DNA of 64,000 nt from Mytilus edulis (GCF_963676685.1 NC_092350.1:44809705-44873704), one strand, 5' to 3'; positions 42,516 through 54,329 are shown, counted from the stretch's first letter. The notes: generated by a model from the sequence alone, not told the origin. Program-made: numbers and translations.

Positions 42516-43475
42516 ATATAACTCTTGGACATGTAAAGCATTATATAATGATTATTTTAAATGCTTGTATCGGAGAAGCAATTTGGAGATTATAACATGT
42601 TTCGATAAAAAAAAAACTAAAAATGTTCGTTATAATGTTGCTGTCCTAGAGTCAAAGAAAAAACTTAATTGATTAATTTACATACAGACTACATGCTTTT
42701 GGTTAGAGAAACCTCTTTATTAAATAAAATTGTAATTCACATGTGCAAATCGGCAACTGCATTGCTTTGAGCTAGCAATATTATAGGCAAAGTATAATAA
42801 ACGCCTAAATATATACATGTCAATTTCTTCAGCATAATTTTGATTTGATATTTGCTATAATTTAGTGATTTAAAGTACAGGCAGCTCAAATGTGTACTAT
42901 TATAAGCGATTGCTAAGCTAATTGTATAATTTGTGAATATTTCAGTTGTTATTAATATGCAGAAAGTACAAATATAATAGTATTCATTAAAATGATTTAT
43001 ATACATTATCGTTGTTTATAAAGAAATTGATCTTTGAATTCCTTTTTCATAAAAAGGTGGATTGTAACACTGAGGTTATCAAAACGCATACGTGAAAAAA
43101 AGATACAGACGAAATCATAATAAAGAGACGGGCAACAGTCTACAAAACACTTCATAAACAAACACAGACAATGGGTGAAATCTGTAGCGCCGGAAGGTAA
43201 AGCAAATATTTTTTTCTAACTGTTTTCTGTGTTAAAAAAATCTTACATAATACACCGAGTTAAATTTTTTGTATTTATGTAGATCAAATATATACTTCGC
43301 GTAGAAGACGATAACACAGATACAAAATTCAGGGGTATGTCACATTTCACAAAGTGCAAAACGTATTTTAATGTTAATTTAATATTCAAACGCACACTTC
43401 GCTTTAATTTGTACTGGACCGAAAAGGTGAGAATGAGTTTTAACGTGTTCGTTTATAAGTTAAGAGTCTGTATGG
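42516..43475. other. No recognised feature
   Basis: AT-rich sequence with only short chance frames. Confidence 0.45.
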
Positions 43476-43479
43476 AGAC

Positions 43480-43675
43480 CTGTCACACTATCCGGACACA
43501 TTTTTCCAATTCCAACTTATCAGTCTTTGCACTAACTCATAAATGCCTCGTACTTTGCAGAGAACCAGCAAGCGTCAATTTGCAAGACACATGTGAAGAC
43601 CCGACCGTAATCAAATCCACAACCTCCTGCAAGCAAGGCGAGCACGCTTCCGCGAAACAGCCGATACGATAACGT
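43480..43675 (-). repeat. tRNA-derived SINE
   Basis: On the minus strand it begins near 43672 with a tRNA-like head: GCGGAAGCGTGCTCGCCTTG, then GGAGGTTGTGGATTTGATTA, which corresponds to the T-arm/B-box region of a tRNA. A unique body follows (TACGAGGCATTTATGAGTTA). The plus-strand 111-codon frame at 43337-43672 overlaps it and is not a gene in my view. The degraded A- and B-boxes suggest an old copy. Confidence 0.5.
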
Positions 43676-44655
43676 CAATGTGACAGTCATCCAAAGACAC
43701 TTAACCAGAAAAGATATTTATAGATTTCATAGTTAAATCTTCAACACATTTACACAAGAACCGTTAGTGTATGAAAAATGAAAAAACCTAATAAGACAGC
43801 ACCGGATGGGATCATAAATTTGAACAGGTACATTTACTTGTGGCCGGATAACTAGATTTGCGTAATCAACAATTAGTCAATCTTATATATGAATCAAGCG
43901 TATATAATAAAGTACTGTAAGTTACCAAAAATACACTTATCAGAACAAGTAAAACAAAACTTGCATTTAAAACTAAATCAGAAGGTTTTACTGTATTTTA
44001 ATCTATTGAAAAAAGCATGTAATAATATGATGCATCTCTATACGTAATTTCGTTCAAAGATGTTCGTTCGCAAATGTGTCTGTGATGGTAATTTTACTGG
44101 TGCTTAGCAGAATCTTCGGACTACATTTTCTTTAATATAATGATTCTTGTTTGTCTTAGTATCTTCGCAAACTACAATGTGATAGCACTTTAAATGCGGC
44201 TATCTTCATTTATTCATGAATTCTTGAATAACTTATTATCCCATAACACCACATAAACGAATTTCAAATGTTGAAGTCAACTTTCATTAGTGCAGTAAGT
44301 CAAATGAAGAATGCATGCAATTTTGAAACCCATACATTTTTTTATTTTCTTAGAGAAATCACTGCTAAAATGTTTGTTATAAATACAATAAATTTGCTTC
44401 AACGTTTTGTTTAACATTTCTGCGGTGAATAATACTAAAGGTTGACTCTTTAAGAATTTTTTTTAATCACTTAGACGACTGTACATTGTAATTGTCCACG
44501 TAATACGCCAAGACGTTGTAATCAAATATGTCATTGCATATGGTAACTTAATTGTTGGTGAGAATTCACCACTATTGGTGTGCAGGCTTCTTTTAATTGA
44601 CCAGCCGTTATACTGGTTACTGACACGATAGAGAGATTGAGAAAAAAACAATTTT
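43676..44655. other. No recognised feature
   Basis: AT-rich sequence with no supported gene. Confidence 0.45.
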
Positions 44656-44659
44656 GAAA

Positions 44660-44808
44660 GCTCTTAACTCTGTGATGTACAGTTACATATAAATGATTGA
44701 ATACAATGGAATAATTACCCTCTCTGTTGTTTGTCAATGCATTAGAACATCATTATTTACAAGTAACACATTTATTTGAAACTGGACTACACTGATTACT
44801 TTGCTTTT
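44660..44808 (+). repeat. Arm of a distant inverted duplication
   Basis: GTTTGTCAATGCATTAGAAC, ATTATTTACAAGTAACACAT and GAAACTGGACTACAC match the reverse complement of 49848-49990 with scattered changes. The pair brackets the 45.99-49.06 kb element. Confidence 0.7.
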
Positions 44809-44875
44809 GCAATGATTAGAAAGGCTAATACGTATTCACAATCCCACTTTTCATACACATGACACAACAGCGTTT

Positions 44876-45030
44876 AGGGTGCGTTTACACGGTCGATTTG
44901 ATACCGTCGTCCAGGTCAATACGTTTTTAGTGTTCACTCGACGGATTTTTTTTTTCGGAACGACATGATAATTTATAGGAAAAAATTCGAATGGAAATAG
45001 GATCGAAAATCTTACCGTGTAAACCCACCT
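44876..45030. mobile_element. 155-bp MITE
   Basis: Left end AGGGTGCGTTTACACGGT and right end ACCGTGTAAACCCACCT are inverted with two differences. Interior AT-rich and non-coding; no clear target duplication. Confidence 0.7.
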
Positions 45031-45987
45031 TCATAGTGAAATAAGTTGTGACGACCTCACTCTAAACAGCTATGTCATCGCCGAATAGATTTCATTTCCC
45101 GTTTTTAATTTCGAAAGGATATAGCTGAAAACTAGCATGGCTACTAATGATTTTCATTACATAAATCGATTCGTCGTTCATTTTTGAATCGTGTCTAAAA
45201 AAACAAATATTTCTTTTTTTCAGTTTTTACATTTTATTCCAACACATATATGTCTAATAGTACACTTAGTTATAATTTTGTTTTCGCATCGTTTTTAATT
45301 TGTTTTGGAGAGGTTGTCATCTTCAGATATTTCTTTTTTGCTTAAGTTTATTTACTATATATAAACACTTTTTTCGTAGTAAAAAAGGGGGTTGAGATCT
45401 ATCTTAAAGGGCAAGTCATAATAATTATTATTTTTGTTTTATTGGTTCTTTTATATCTAAATTGATACTATTTCAATAGTGTAATCGGTTCGGTAAAATT
45501 CTTGCAGAATATGAATACTTTCTAAACACTGACAATAACTTACCCCCTTTGAAAAGGACAACAATGAGTCACTTTAAAGTATAAATAATCAATAACCCTT
45601 TAACTTTATTTTGAATCATAAAATCGTCAAGTTTATCCTATCAATTGCAAAAAAAGAAATTTTTTCTTCTGAAAATCGGAAATTGCTGTATTTAAGGGTG
45701 CACGTTTCTGATTCGTAGATTTCGATAAATCTGATGACTGCTTTATAAATTAAAATAGTAAATGAAAATAGTATGTTGGAATAGTAACAGACCGGTTAAT
45801 AAGCAGGACTAAATGATTTGGATTAATAACATTACAATAAAAGGTAAAGATTGCATATTTTTTTATTTTGTATCTATATAGATGTGTTGCATGAGGTCAA
45901 AGTATAATTATGTGTATGAGCGTTATCAATAAATCTTGAAATCTTGTAACTATAGATGTTAAATGTTAACATCTTAAATGTATTGTC
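45031..45987. other. No recognised feature
   Basis: AT-rich sequence leading up to the target duplication of the next element. Confidence 0.45.
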
Positions 45988-45992
45988 ACTAT

Positions 45993-46410
45993 CACTGGGG
46001 TAAAGCTGATGACCGTAACTGCATTCACGGTCATCCCAAGATGTCGGATGAAAAATTAGGTCAGTTTCTGCATTGTCTGTTAAAGTGTTTCTATATCATT
46101 TTCTTTACAAATCATACATTGAAACGATGTAAATTTATAAAAGAATCACTCGAAAATCACTAATTACTTCCGAGAAATGTGCATGAAACGGGTAATTCGA
46201 TTTGAAAAAATCGTTAAGATGACCGTAAATCATAATCAAAATATTTTCAAGATGACCGTAACATAAAACAAGGATGACCGTGATTGGTAAAAAGATGACC
46301 GTAACTTGTAAAGGATGACCGTAATTTGTAAAGACTGACTGTAATTTATATAGGACGACCGTAACTTTTATAGGATGACCATCAATTCTAAGAAATATCC
46401 GTATTGTATT
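45993..46410 (+). repeat. Left terminal inverted repeat with subterminal array
   Basis: Carries about nine words of the GATGACCGTAA type, in both orientations near the tip (GATGACCGTAACTGCATTC and CACGGTCATC) and one orientation further in (46215-46385). Ends at AAATATCCGTATT. Confidence 0.85.
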
Positions 46411-46439
46411 CAAAGCTTTTTTGTTGAGTTTGTCGATCT

Positions 46440-46935
46440 CAATAGGGGCTCGGTTAGCGGATATAAATATGTTTCATAAATTTCTTTTTTTAAACTATAA
46501 TATAATTGGCCATATTTAGGATTTATAACAATGATAGTAAATTGCATATTTCTCGTAAACAATGAAATATTTATTGATATCGACGTTAAAATTTTAACAC
46601 AAATTTACAGCGATACGACGAAAATTTGAAGAAACATGAATGTGTCCCTAGTACACGGATGCCTCATCTACACTATCTTTTTCTATGTTTAGTGGACTAT
46701 GAAAATGGGATAAAACTGTAATTTGGCATTAGAATTAAAAAGATCATTCCATAGGGAAAATGTGTACTAAGTTTCAATTTTATTTAACTTGAAGCTGGAC
46801 AAACGGACAAACAAACAGACGAACGGACGAACGTACGCACAGACCAGAAAAACATAATGCCAATAAATGGAGCATTAAAAACATTAATAATACATACGAA
46901 TATTTGGTAATCGAGCCCATGTGTATGGATCCAGA
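46440..46935. mobile_element. Possible small nested element with GGGCTCGG ends
   Basis: GGGGCTCGGTTAGCGGAT near 46444 and the roughly inverted GGTAATCGAGCCCATGTG near 46905 could be terminal repeats. The first resembles the tip of the palindrome at 36706. Between them a tandem of ACGGACAAAC/ACGGACGAAC words lies at 46798-46850. No target duplication found. Confidence 0.4.
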
Positions 46936-47179
46936 GGAAGCAGATTAAAATCTTAATTTGTCTTGATATATGCAGGCGGAAACACTTTTGAAATAGAACA
47001 AAAGAATCGAAGCTCTGTGTTTATCAAGAAAGCGATAAAAGTTAACTGTAATGTTTGATATAGTAAAAAAAAAATTAAAAAGTTAATAGAAACAAATAAA
47101 ACGACAATTTTCTTATTTTAAAAACACCATTTGCATAAGTTTTCAATGTATCTATTACATAGTAATGCAAAACAATAAG

Positions 47180-48190
47180 ATATCAAGTCGACGACATGGT
47201 TCTTATCGGGGCCTTTTATAGCTGACTATGCGGTATGGGCTTTGCTCATTGTTGAAGGCCTTACGGTTACCTGTAGTTGTTAATGTTTGTGTCATTTTGG
47301 TCTTTTCTGGATAGCTGTCTCGTTGGCAATAATACCACATTTTCTTTTTTATATATAGTATCTATAAATTGGATGTAGAAAATGCATAACCTCCGATTTT
47401 TTTTTATCACGGACGGAGAACATATCAATCTTTTAGTTCAGAAATTTTCGTGTCTGCCCTTCCATTATGTGAATCAAGAAAAAATTCCCCAAAACAGGTA
47501 ACGATTGTATCGAAAAGAGAAAAATCGAGTGCACCTTTTTATGTTAGGGCATGTTTGGGGTGTATATTTTGTCTTTAAAACGTACAAAGCAAGAGTATTT
47601 TATATAGCATCTCGCTTCAGATTCTATCATTATTATATATCAAAGCTACAGGTTCACTTTATAACGTAAAAAAATGACAGTACGAAAAGATGAAATATAT
47701 GGGTCAATTGAGATACCTATCTAATGAATCACAAAAACAGAGTAGGTGTGTTCGAATAGCTATTTTTTCTAAAAGTACTTGACGACAGTCTTTTAATTTG
47801 GATGATGAAAATGTGTGTTTGATAACTAGGGTTTATAATCTTCAACCACTGAAAATGTTTAGTCTGCTCTTCCACGAAATATTTAATTAGAATTTTTTTA
47901 AATGCTTAAGAATTTTCAAAAATTCCATCTGACATCCAAACAGACAATATTTTTAAGTTGAATCAATGCAGACAAGATCATTAACTAATGCTCATTAGCT
48001 AGTAGATACATTTGTATTTAAAAAAATATAACTGACATTTAACGATCGATCGTAATGGTGCTATGTGGATAACTTTATCAGTTTTCAAGAGCAAAATTGG
48101 CAGAGCGTCATCCCTACAATGGCTTCCATTTCTACGACTGTGAGCATGAACTGGCGTAATGGGGAGATAATTTTGAAGAAGTAGAATCCT
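47180..48190 (-). repeat. Repeat D, diverged reverse copy
   Basis: Reverse complement of the 19290-20170 region with many changes, from ATATCAAGTCGACGACATGG to GGCTTCCATTTCTACGA and ACTGGCGTAATGGGGAGATA. It shows the undisturbed order of repeat D, without the 700-bp tandem duplication seen at 19 kb. Confidence 0.8.
47200..47357 (+). repeat. Repeat A inserted within repeat D
   Basis: From TTCTTATCGGGGCC through GAAGGCCTTACGGTTACCTG to ACCACATTTTCTTTTTTATA. The repeat D copy at 20105-20170 lacks exactly this segment (its bases GATAC and CCATGTCGTCGAC are joined), so the filled and empty sites can be compared. The insertion is 5'-truncated and ends in a T-rich tail. Confidence 0.75.
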
Positions 48191-48679
48191 GACTGTAGGA
48201 ATAACATTTCTGTATATATACAAATTGACAACGTTCCGCCTTGTGATACGCTTTTCGTACAATACTATTTTAAGGATCTACTTTGCTGGAGCTCACCTTC
48301 ACTAGTTTAATCGAATGATATTTTCAAAATATTTCTGTTATTTTATTTGCAAGACAAAATGAAAGACGATATAATATCAATGGGTGTACATGCAATTTTT
48401 TGGCATTTTTAAAAATATGTATTTATTATATGTCATTAAAAGGAATCCCAGAAACAAACAAAAAAATCTTTTGTCGAGCAGTTGAAGGCTGTGCACCGCA
48501 TGTCTTTTGGCAAATTCATTTTAAAAATTGAACCCTCTACTGTAAAAAAGATATATATGGTAATCTTTGCATTTGAAACACGTCTTATTTTGAAATTTCT
48601 TCTACCTATAGGATAAAACTTTCATATTAATATGTGTATACCATCACGATTAATCATTTGATACAAAAAGATATTTATA

Positions 48680-49055
48680 TAAATACGGATATTTCTTAGA
48701 ATTGAGGGTCATCCTTTAAAAGTTACGGTCATCATTTACAAATTACGGTCATCTTAAAAGCAGTTACGGTCAGCCTTGTTATGAATCGCTGATTCTGTTA
48801 CGGTCATCTCGATTGTGATTTACGGTCATCTTGGCGATTTTTTCAAATCGAATTTCCCGTTTCATGCACATTTTTCAGAAGTAATAAGTGATTTCCGAGT
48901 GATTCTTTTATAAATTTACATCGTTTCAATGTATGATTTGTAAAGAAAATGATATAGAAACACTTTAACAGACAATACAGAAACTGACCTAATTTTTCAT
49001 CCGACATCTTGGGATGACCGTGAATGCAGTTACGGTCATCAGCTTTACCCCAGTG
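48680..49055 (-). repeat. Right terminal inverted repeat with subterminal array
   Basis: Starts AATACGGATATTTCTTAGAA, then TTACGGTCATC words at about 48715-48835, then the conserved outer 230 bp. It has one spacer (GAATCGCTGATTCTG) that the left arm lacks. Confidence 0.85.
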
Positions 49056-49060
49056 ACTAT

Positions 49061-49845
49061 AAAACTTAAGAAAAGTAAACTCTTTTCATTCACATATTTT
49101 AAAAGCATATCTGTATTGCTGAATGCAAATATTATAAGTACGTAAGATATACAATATGTTAAAAAGTGTTGCGAATTACAATCTTATTTAATTGCATTAC
49201 AGTTTCAGTCTATTTTTACCCAATTTTATTCAAATGAAGATAATATACATCCACAGTGAATACTTATATATGCTCAACATTTCCGTGATTTCGTTTGATC
49301 ACATTCAGTATTCTAAATAGAAAAAAAAACATTCTTCATTGTCAACTCTTAACTTATGGACCCCATCGTATCATGTGATTTGTACGATAAACAGATTTGA
49401 TAATGAAAAAATGAAAATGATGTTACATTGGCTGTTGATACAATCTGATTGTTGCAGTATATTTTATTGTTTTCTCTATAATTGCCAAATTTTCAAATTA
49501 ACTGACCTTTCAGTTCTCTGATGCATAGTTAATAGTATAAATACAATATTCACATATTCCATTATGAAACATTTTCCTTAATCTTTAGCATACTATTTGG
49601 GTTAAAAGTTTTAAAAAAGGAATAAAAGAGAATAATTTACACGAATGGCAGTATTTAAAAGCCTAAAATGTCTTCCTTGTGGGATAGGTATCGAAATAAG
49701 TAAATATGACATTTCCTTTACAATAATTAATACTGTATAGATTGCTGACGAGCTGACGATATGTGAAGTGGCTGTTGTCATATTAAAATGCTAATCTTCA
49801 CATTACTATTATTTAAGATCGATCGCATGGGAGTTGACCATCGGA
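49061..49845. other. No recognised feature
   Basis: AT-rich sequence with only short chance frames. Confidence 0.45.
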
Positions 49846-49847
49846 CA

Positions 49848-49990
49848 ACATAATCCGTCTAGTCCAGTTTCAAATGAATATGTCACTTGTAAATAATAAT
49901 GTTCTTATGCATTGACAAACGACAGGGACGGTAATTATACCAATGTGTTCATTCATTTATTTATAACACGGAGTTAGGCTTTTGTTTCGT
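49848..49990 (-). repeat. Partner arm of the inverted duplication at 44660-44808
   Basis: GTCCAGTTTCAAATGAATAT, ACTTGTAAATAATAATGTTC and TGCATTGACAAACGACAG match the other arm inverted. Confidence 0.7.
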
Positions 49991-50125
49991 TTTGTCTAGA
50001 TTTGTCTGAATACCACTATATCTTTATGCATATACATATAACAGTTCTCTCCCTTGAGAAACGACATATCTGCATCACATATTTTAATTATTAAGCTTAT
50101 TGCCAATTCTTATTAACTTATTGTA

Positions 50126-50865
50126 CATTTACATCAATGGGTTTTGTAATTTTTATTGTTAGCATTCTTTATAAGGTAGTTCCAGAAATGGGTATTAAAT
50201 TCGTGTTTTTTGTTTCATTTACATACAGCTTTAAGCCATGACATGATGTAAGATGATCAAGGTGACCTTTAGACCTCTAAATCAATGGCTTTTGTATTTT
50301 TCATTGTTAGCGTTCTTATTAAGGTAATTTCAGAAATGGGTATCGAACTCATCAATATGTTTTAATATTGACATATATACAGCTTTAAACCATGACATGA
50401 TGCAAGATGACCAAGTTGACCTTTAAACCTTTAAATCAATGGCTTTTGTATTTTTCATTGTTAACGTTCTTAATAAGGTAATTTCAGAAATGGGTATCGA
50501 ACTCATCAATATGTTTTAATATTGACATATATACAGCTTTAAGCCATGACATGATGCAAGATGACCAAGTTGACCTTTAGACCTTTAAATCAATGGCTGT
50601 TGTATTTTTCTTTGTTAGCGTTATTGATAAGGTAATTTCAGAAATGGGTATTGAACTCATCAATATGTTTTAATTTTGATATACATACAGCTGTAAGCCA
50701 TTACATGATGCAAGATGACCAAGTTGACCTTTAGACATTTAAATCAATGGCTGCTGTATTTTTTATTGTTGGCGTAAAAAATAAGGTAATTCCAGAAATG
50801 GGTATCGAACTCATCAAAATGTTTTAATATTGATATACATACAGCTGTAAGCCATGAATTGGTAC
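50126..50865 (+). repeat. 154-bp tandem satellite, about 4.8 units
   Basis: The phrase CCATGACATGATG (or a close variant) occurs at 50236, 50390, 50544, 50698 and 50852, exactly 154 bp apart. Each unit also has GGTAATTTCAGAAATGGGTA, CAAGATGACCAAGTTGACCT and AAATCAATGGCTTTTGTAT. The inner units are very similar; the first and last diverge, as expected for the edges of an array. Confidence 0.9.
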
Positions 50866-51139
50866 TGAACGACCTTTTGTTTTTTTTAATCCACGTCATT
50901 TGGCTTCTTGATAATAGTCGTCTCCTTGATAATCATACCACGCTTCCTTGTTTTCAGCAGTAAATATTTGTCCCTTGATACATTTTTGTGTGGTATAAAT
51001 CAACAGGAGCAAACCACATTTGATTTATTAAATTATAAAGGTGCATATTAAAATATTTTATTACCCTTAACATTGGATTCATTTGATTGAATATAATTTA
51101 TTATAACGGTTAAGTGCTTATTTATTTGTTTGGTATTAT
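50866..51139. other. No recognised feature
   Basis: Right flank of the satellite, starting CGACCTTTTGTTTTTTTTAA. Confidence 0.4.
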
Positions 51140-51530
51140 CCAATAAATAAATAAACTCATCATATATACCAGGATTGACATTTTGTATTTACGACAGACG
51201 CTCGTTTCGTCTTCAAAAGTGATGCTAGGATAGAAAAGTTGAAGAGGCTAAATAAATCACGAGGTGAAAGAGGATTGTGGAGCAAAAATTCCTAACAGTT
51301 TTGTCAAATGCAGCTAAGGTAATTTAGTCCTGGGGTAGAAAAGCATATTTTAAAAAGTCAAAGTTTTGTAAACAGTTAATTTATAATTATGACCATATCA
51401 ATGATAATTCATTTCAACACAGAAGTACTGACTACTTGGCTGGTGGTACCCTCTGGGAATAAAAATTCTACCATTAGTGGGATTGACCCAGTGGTTGTAA
51501 ATAAACTCATGATAGATACCATGATGAGAA
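51140..51530 (+). repeat. Repeat B, full-length diverged copy
   Basis: In order: GATTGACATTTTGTATTTAC, TCGTTTCGTCTTCAAAAGTG, AAATTCCTAACAGTTTTG, CAGCTAAGGTAATTTAG, TTGTAAACAGTTAATTTATA, GCTGGTGGTACCCTC, GACCCAGTGGTTGTAAATAA. The same order appears at 54545-55220 and 55800-56080. A repeat B tip also lies near 51825-51850. Confidence 0.75.
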
Positions 51531-52260
51531 CTCATTTGTTGACTTATTATCGCAAATTGTAAAGTTTTTGGGTAAAAAATGAAACAACATGACTATCATC
51601 AAACATTCACTTGAATCAGTGTATTTGTTACGTATTCGCGTATTCTTAATCTTCAATTGTGTAATTTACGTGCAGTTTAAAAAACCTACGTTTCGGATCT
51701 ACCCATTTTCATTTGAAAACATTCGAATAAAAATATTGTTTTGTATCTTTGTATTGTATATTTTTAAATTTTTATTGGGATGGAAAATTATTAAAGACCG
51801 GTTTCCTGTTCTTCATATGAAGAGTGACTCCTGGTACCTTTGATAACTATCGGACACCTGTTTGTTGCAAGGCAGATGATCATCATAAAACAAGTGTTTT
51901 CAAACAAAATTAGTAGTCTTAAACAGAGGTAGAAGATACTTAGTGTACAATCTTACAGCATATTGAAGAGAATTTCGTTTCCTCATACTAACGATAGATG
52001 CTTGTGGACATTTTGCAATCAGCAAAACGGATTTTAGAAAAGCTTAAATGCGGTTGAAATGGAACACTTGTTTAAATACATTCTGTTTGCCATCGCTATG
52101 CATTTGATAAGATAAAAAAAACACCACATAGTCATGTTAGCGGTTGCTTTATGTAATTTTCTTTTCTTTTGTAATTGGTGAAAATGGAAGAGAACTGTTA
52201 TTGATATTGATAGCAAATATTTGATATGTTTGGCACTATTGTGAGTTTTTACCCCGCACA
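51531..52260. other. No recognised gene
   Basis: The 84-codon frame at 51589-51843 ends in the repeat B tip and is not supported as a gene. Confidence 0.4.
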
Positions 52261-52261
52261 T

Positions 52262-52412
52262 GGTAGGAACATTCTACTCCAATCTTAATTGACAATGATT
52301 GCTAGTTATCATTTCATGTTCTCTCCTGGTTCCCATCAAGTAAAAATTGGCCGACACTGAATTGCCAATAATACTGAAAGTGGCATTAAACACAAAAATC
52401 AATCAATAAATC
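52262..52412 (+). repeat. SINE body, headless
   Basis: AATCTTAATTGACAATGATT, TCTCCTGGTTCCCATCAAG, AATTGGCCGACACTGAATTG and GAAAGTGGCATTAAACAC align with the body of the SINE at 62589-62835. From memory this resembles the conserved core of the MetaSINE group. The tRNA head is missing. Confidence 0.5.
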
Positions 52413-53654
52413 TGGTAGTTTCGATTCAATTAATTTACAAATTGTTTACACTCGGAATGTTTCAAAGTTTGACACCTGCATATATAACTTGTGAAGATTG
52501 TATATTGAGACCAATATCATGTCTTTTGTATTTTTTGTCGTTTTGTCGCTGTCTCCGTTACGCTTACATCGAATCATTTTTTCTTCAAATGAATAAAAAA
52601 AAAACATAAAAAAAAACAAACACATAATTATAATGAAAAGAACCAGTTTGATATTTTCTTTTCCATTTTCTTTTCATTTTTTGAAAAATAAGTTTGATAA
52701 AATGATCTCTTAATTTAAAATGTTTTCAAAATTCTTCCTTTTCAGTTAGTAGTTTTTTTCCTTAGTTAGTTTGTTTTTGCTTAGATAAGACAACGTTTAC
52801 TATTATTTGTTACTAAACTAAACTTAACTAATAATAATGTTTGATTATTATATTCCGTTTATGCGTTATTAAGTAGAATACTGAAATAAATATCGAAATA
52901 ATCAAGTAGTTATATTTTGCTGCTTTACCATGGCTACAATTCATCAAGTAGAATAGATCGATTACGGGGAGGGACTGAATTATTCGGGTTACTGAAATAG
53001 CAAAATTAGAGTATAGACGAATCAATCTGTCCACCTCCGCATTTCCTTTAAAATAATTTTAACATTATTAAAATTCTAAAAACTGTTTTTTGTTTACCTA
53101 TATTTCAGATGACTTTGAATGTTAATTGTTCTTTTAGGGACGAAACTTTCCATTACAATACATCACTGAGCTATCAATGTTTGCATTGCTATTATTTTTC
53201 ATTCTATTCACATATCAAGTGTACATAATGCAATATATTTTGTTTGTGTTTTATTTAGAATAAGCTATTTTCGAAACTCTATCCGACGCCTTATGTGCAC
53301 AAATAACTTCATTTTAATACATTTCCTGCAATAGTACTGCAAATATTTGGACATTAATGTATCTTTGACTATACAAAGGTTTTATTTCCCCTATATCCCG
53401 TCGTTAATTTTTATTTTTGCATCTGCCTTACGTAGAATGAAAATCTATTGCCGGAAATTTTGCAATGATTTTCATTTATCAAAACATCATTTCCATGACC
53501 ATAATGAACATCAATAAGAAATTAAACAACGTCGTTGTTATTTAGATATGAAAGAAACTTATGGATGCCCAAAAACTAATTTTGTTATCATTTTCTATGG
53601 TTATCACTAAACAAAAAAAACAATTGATTTCAAAATTTATTGTAATTAGCCACA
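52413..53654. other. No recognised feature
   Basis: AT-rich sequence with only short chance frames. Confidence 0.45.
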
Positions 53655-53795
53655 ATTTCAACTTGAAACTTTGATCTGATATTTTAAAATTATATGCCAA
53701 ATTACAGCAGGACTTGGGGTCATGTGAACACATAATTATAACAACAAAAAGTAGTTTCAAAAGTTTTATAATATACTTTTATTGTTCTTAAGAAA
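53655..53795 (+). repeat. Direct repeat, first copy
   Basis: CAACTTGAAACTTTGATCTG, GGGGTCATGTGAACACATAA and CAAAAGTTTTATAAT match 54330-54465 with moderate divergence, about 673 bp downstream. Confidence 0.7.
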
Positions 53796-54329
53796 ATTGA
53801 TTTCAAGATATATATTTGTTGTTGTTGATAAAGATTACATTCTAACATTACAATACCGGAGATGCACTATGTTTCTGGTCTGCCCATGCAATATTCCGTT
53901 CGTCCATTTAGTATCATGGCTGGTTAAATTTTTGGTCAACTTGATTTAAAGTCTAAGATTAATAGTGTTGTTCCCAAATGGCGCTGACTTGTAAAATTAG
54001 AAATTGGCTCTGTTAAACATGATTTTTCTTCATGTTAAAAACATAGGCCAATTAAAATTTTCCCACCCCACGCCAACCAGGTAAAACTGCATAACAGCAG
54101 AAAGGGAAGTAGGTTTAGAAACGTAAACAACTTAGCAGCGTGCATTTTGCAATAAAGTCGTATTAACTTGAAACTTAGTATAAAGTTATGTATATCATGA
54201 TGCGAACGTTTTAATTGTTTTTCCAAATAATAAGTGTTTTGGTTCAGATATTATGTAATTGTGAAAGTATGATATCAGTACTTTCGCAGTTTTTTTGTAA
54301 AGGTACCGTCCATGAAGATGCTGTAAGTC
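53796..54329. other. No recognised feature
   Basis: AT-rich sequence between the two direct repeats. Confidence 0.45.

Larger units (their letters stand above)
45993..49055. mobile_element. 3.06-kb DNA transposon with long inverted repeats and GATGACCGTAA subrepeats
   Basis: The ends CACTGGGGTAAAGCTGATGA and its exact inverted partner (up to 49055) are flanked by ACTAT on both sides (45988-45992 and 49056-49060), an exact 5-bp duplication. The terminal arms are 45993-46410 and 48680-49055. Their outer 230 bp are nearly identical, then each has a series of GATGACCGTAA-type words spaced 20-25 bp, in number and order that differ between arms. The interior has no transposase and contains nested repeats (46440-46930, 47200-47357, 47180-48190). 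A 5-bp duplication with a CAC start is known for Transib-type elements; CACTG starts with subterminal repeats also recall EnSpm/CACTA, which make 2-3-bp duplications. The family is open. Confidence 0.85.

Noticed and set aside
43337..43672. 111-codon frame as a possible secreted or Cys-containing protein
   Set aside because: Its second half is the reverse complement of a tRNA-derived SINE head, and no splice or start context supports it.
46196..46385. GATGACCGTAA words as a CRISPR array or transcription-factor cluster
   Set aside because: They sit in both terminal inverted repeats of a transposon, so subterminal repeats explain them better.
50126..50865. CRISPR-like array
   Set aside because: The 154-bp units are contiguous without spacers, and the context is eukaryotic.
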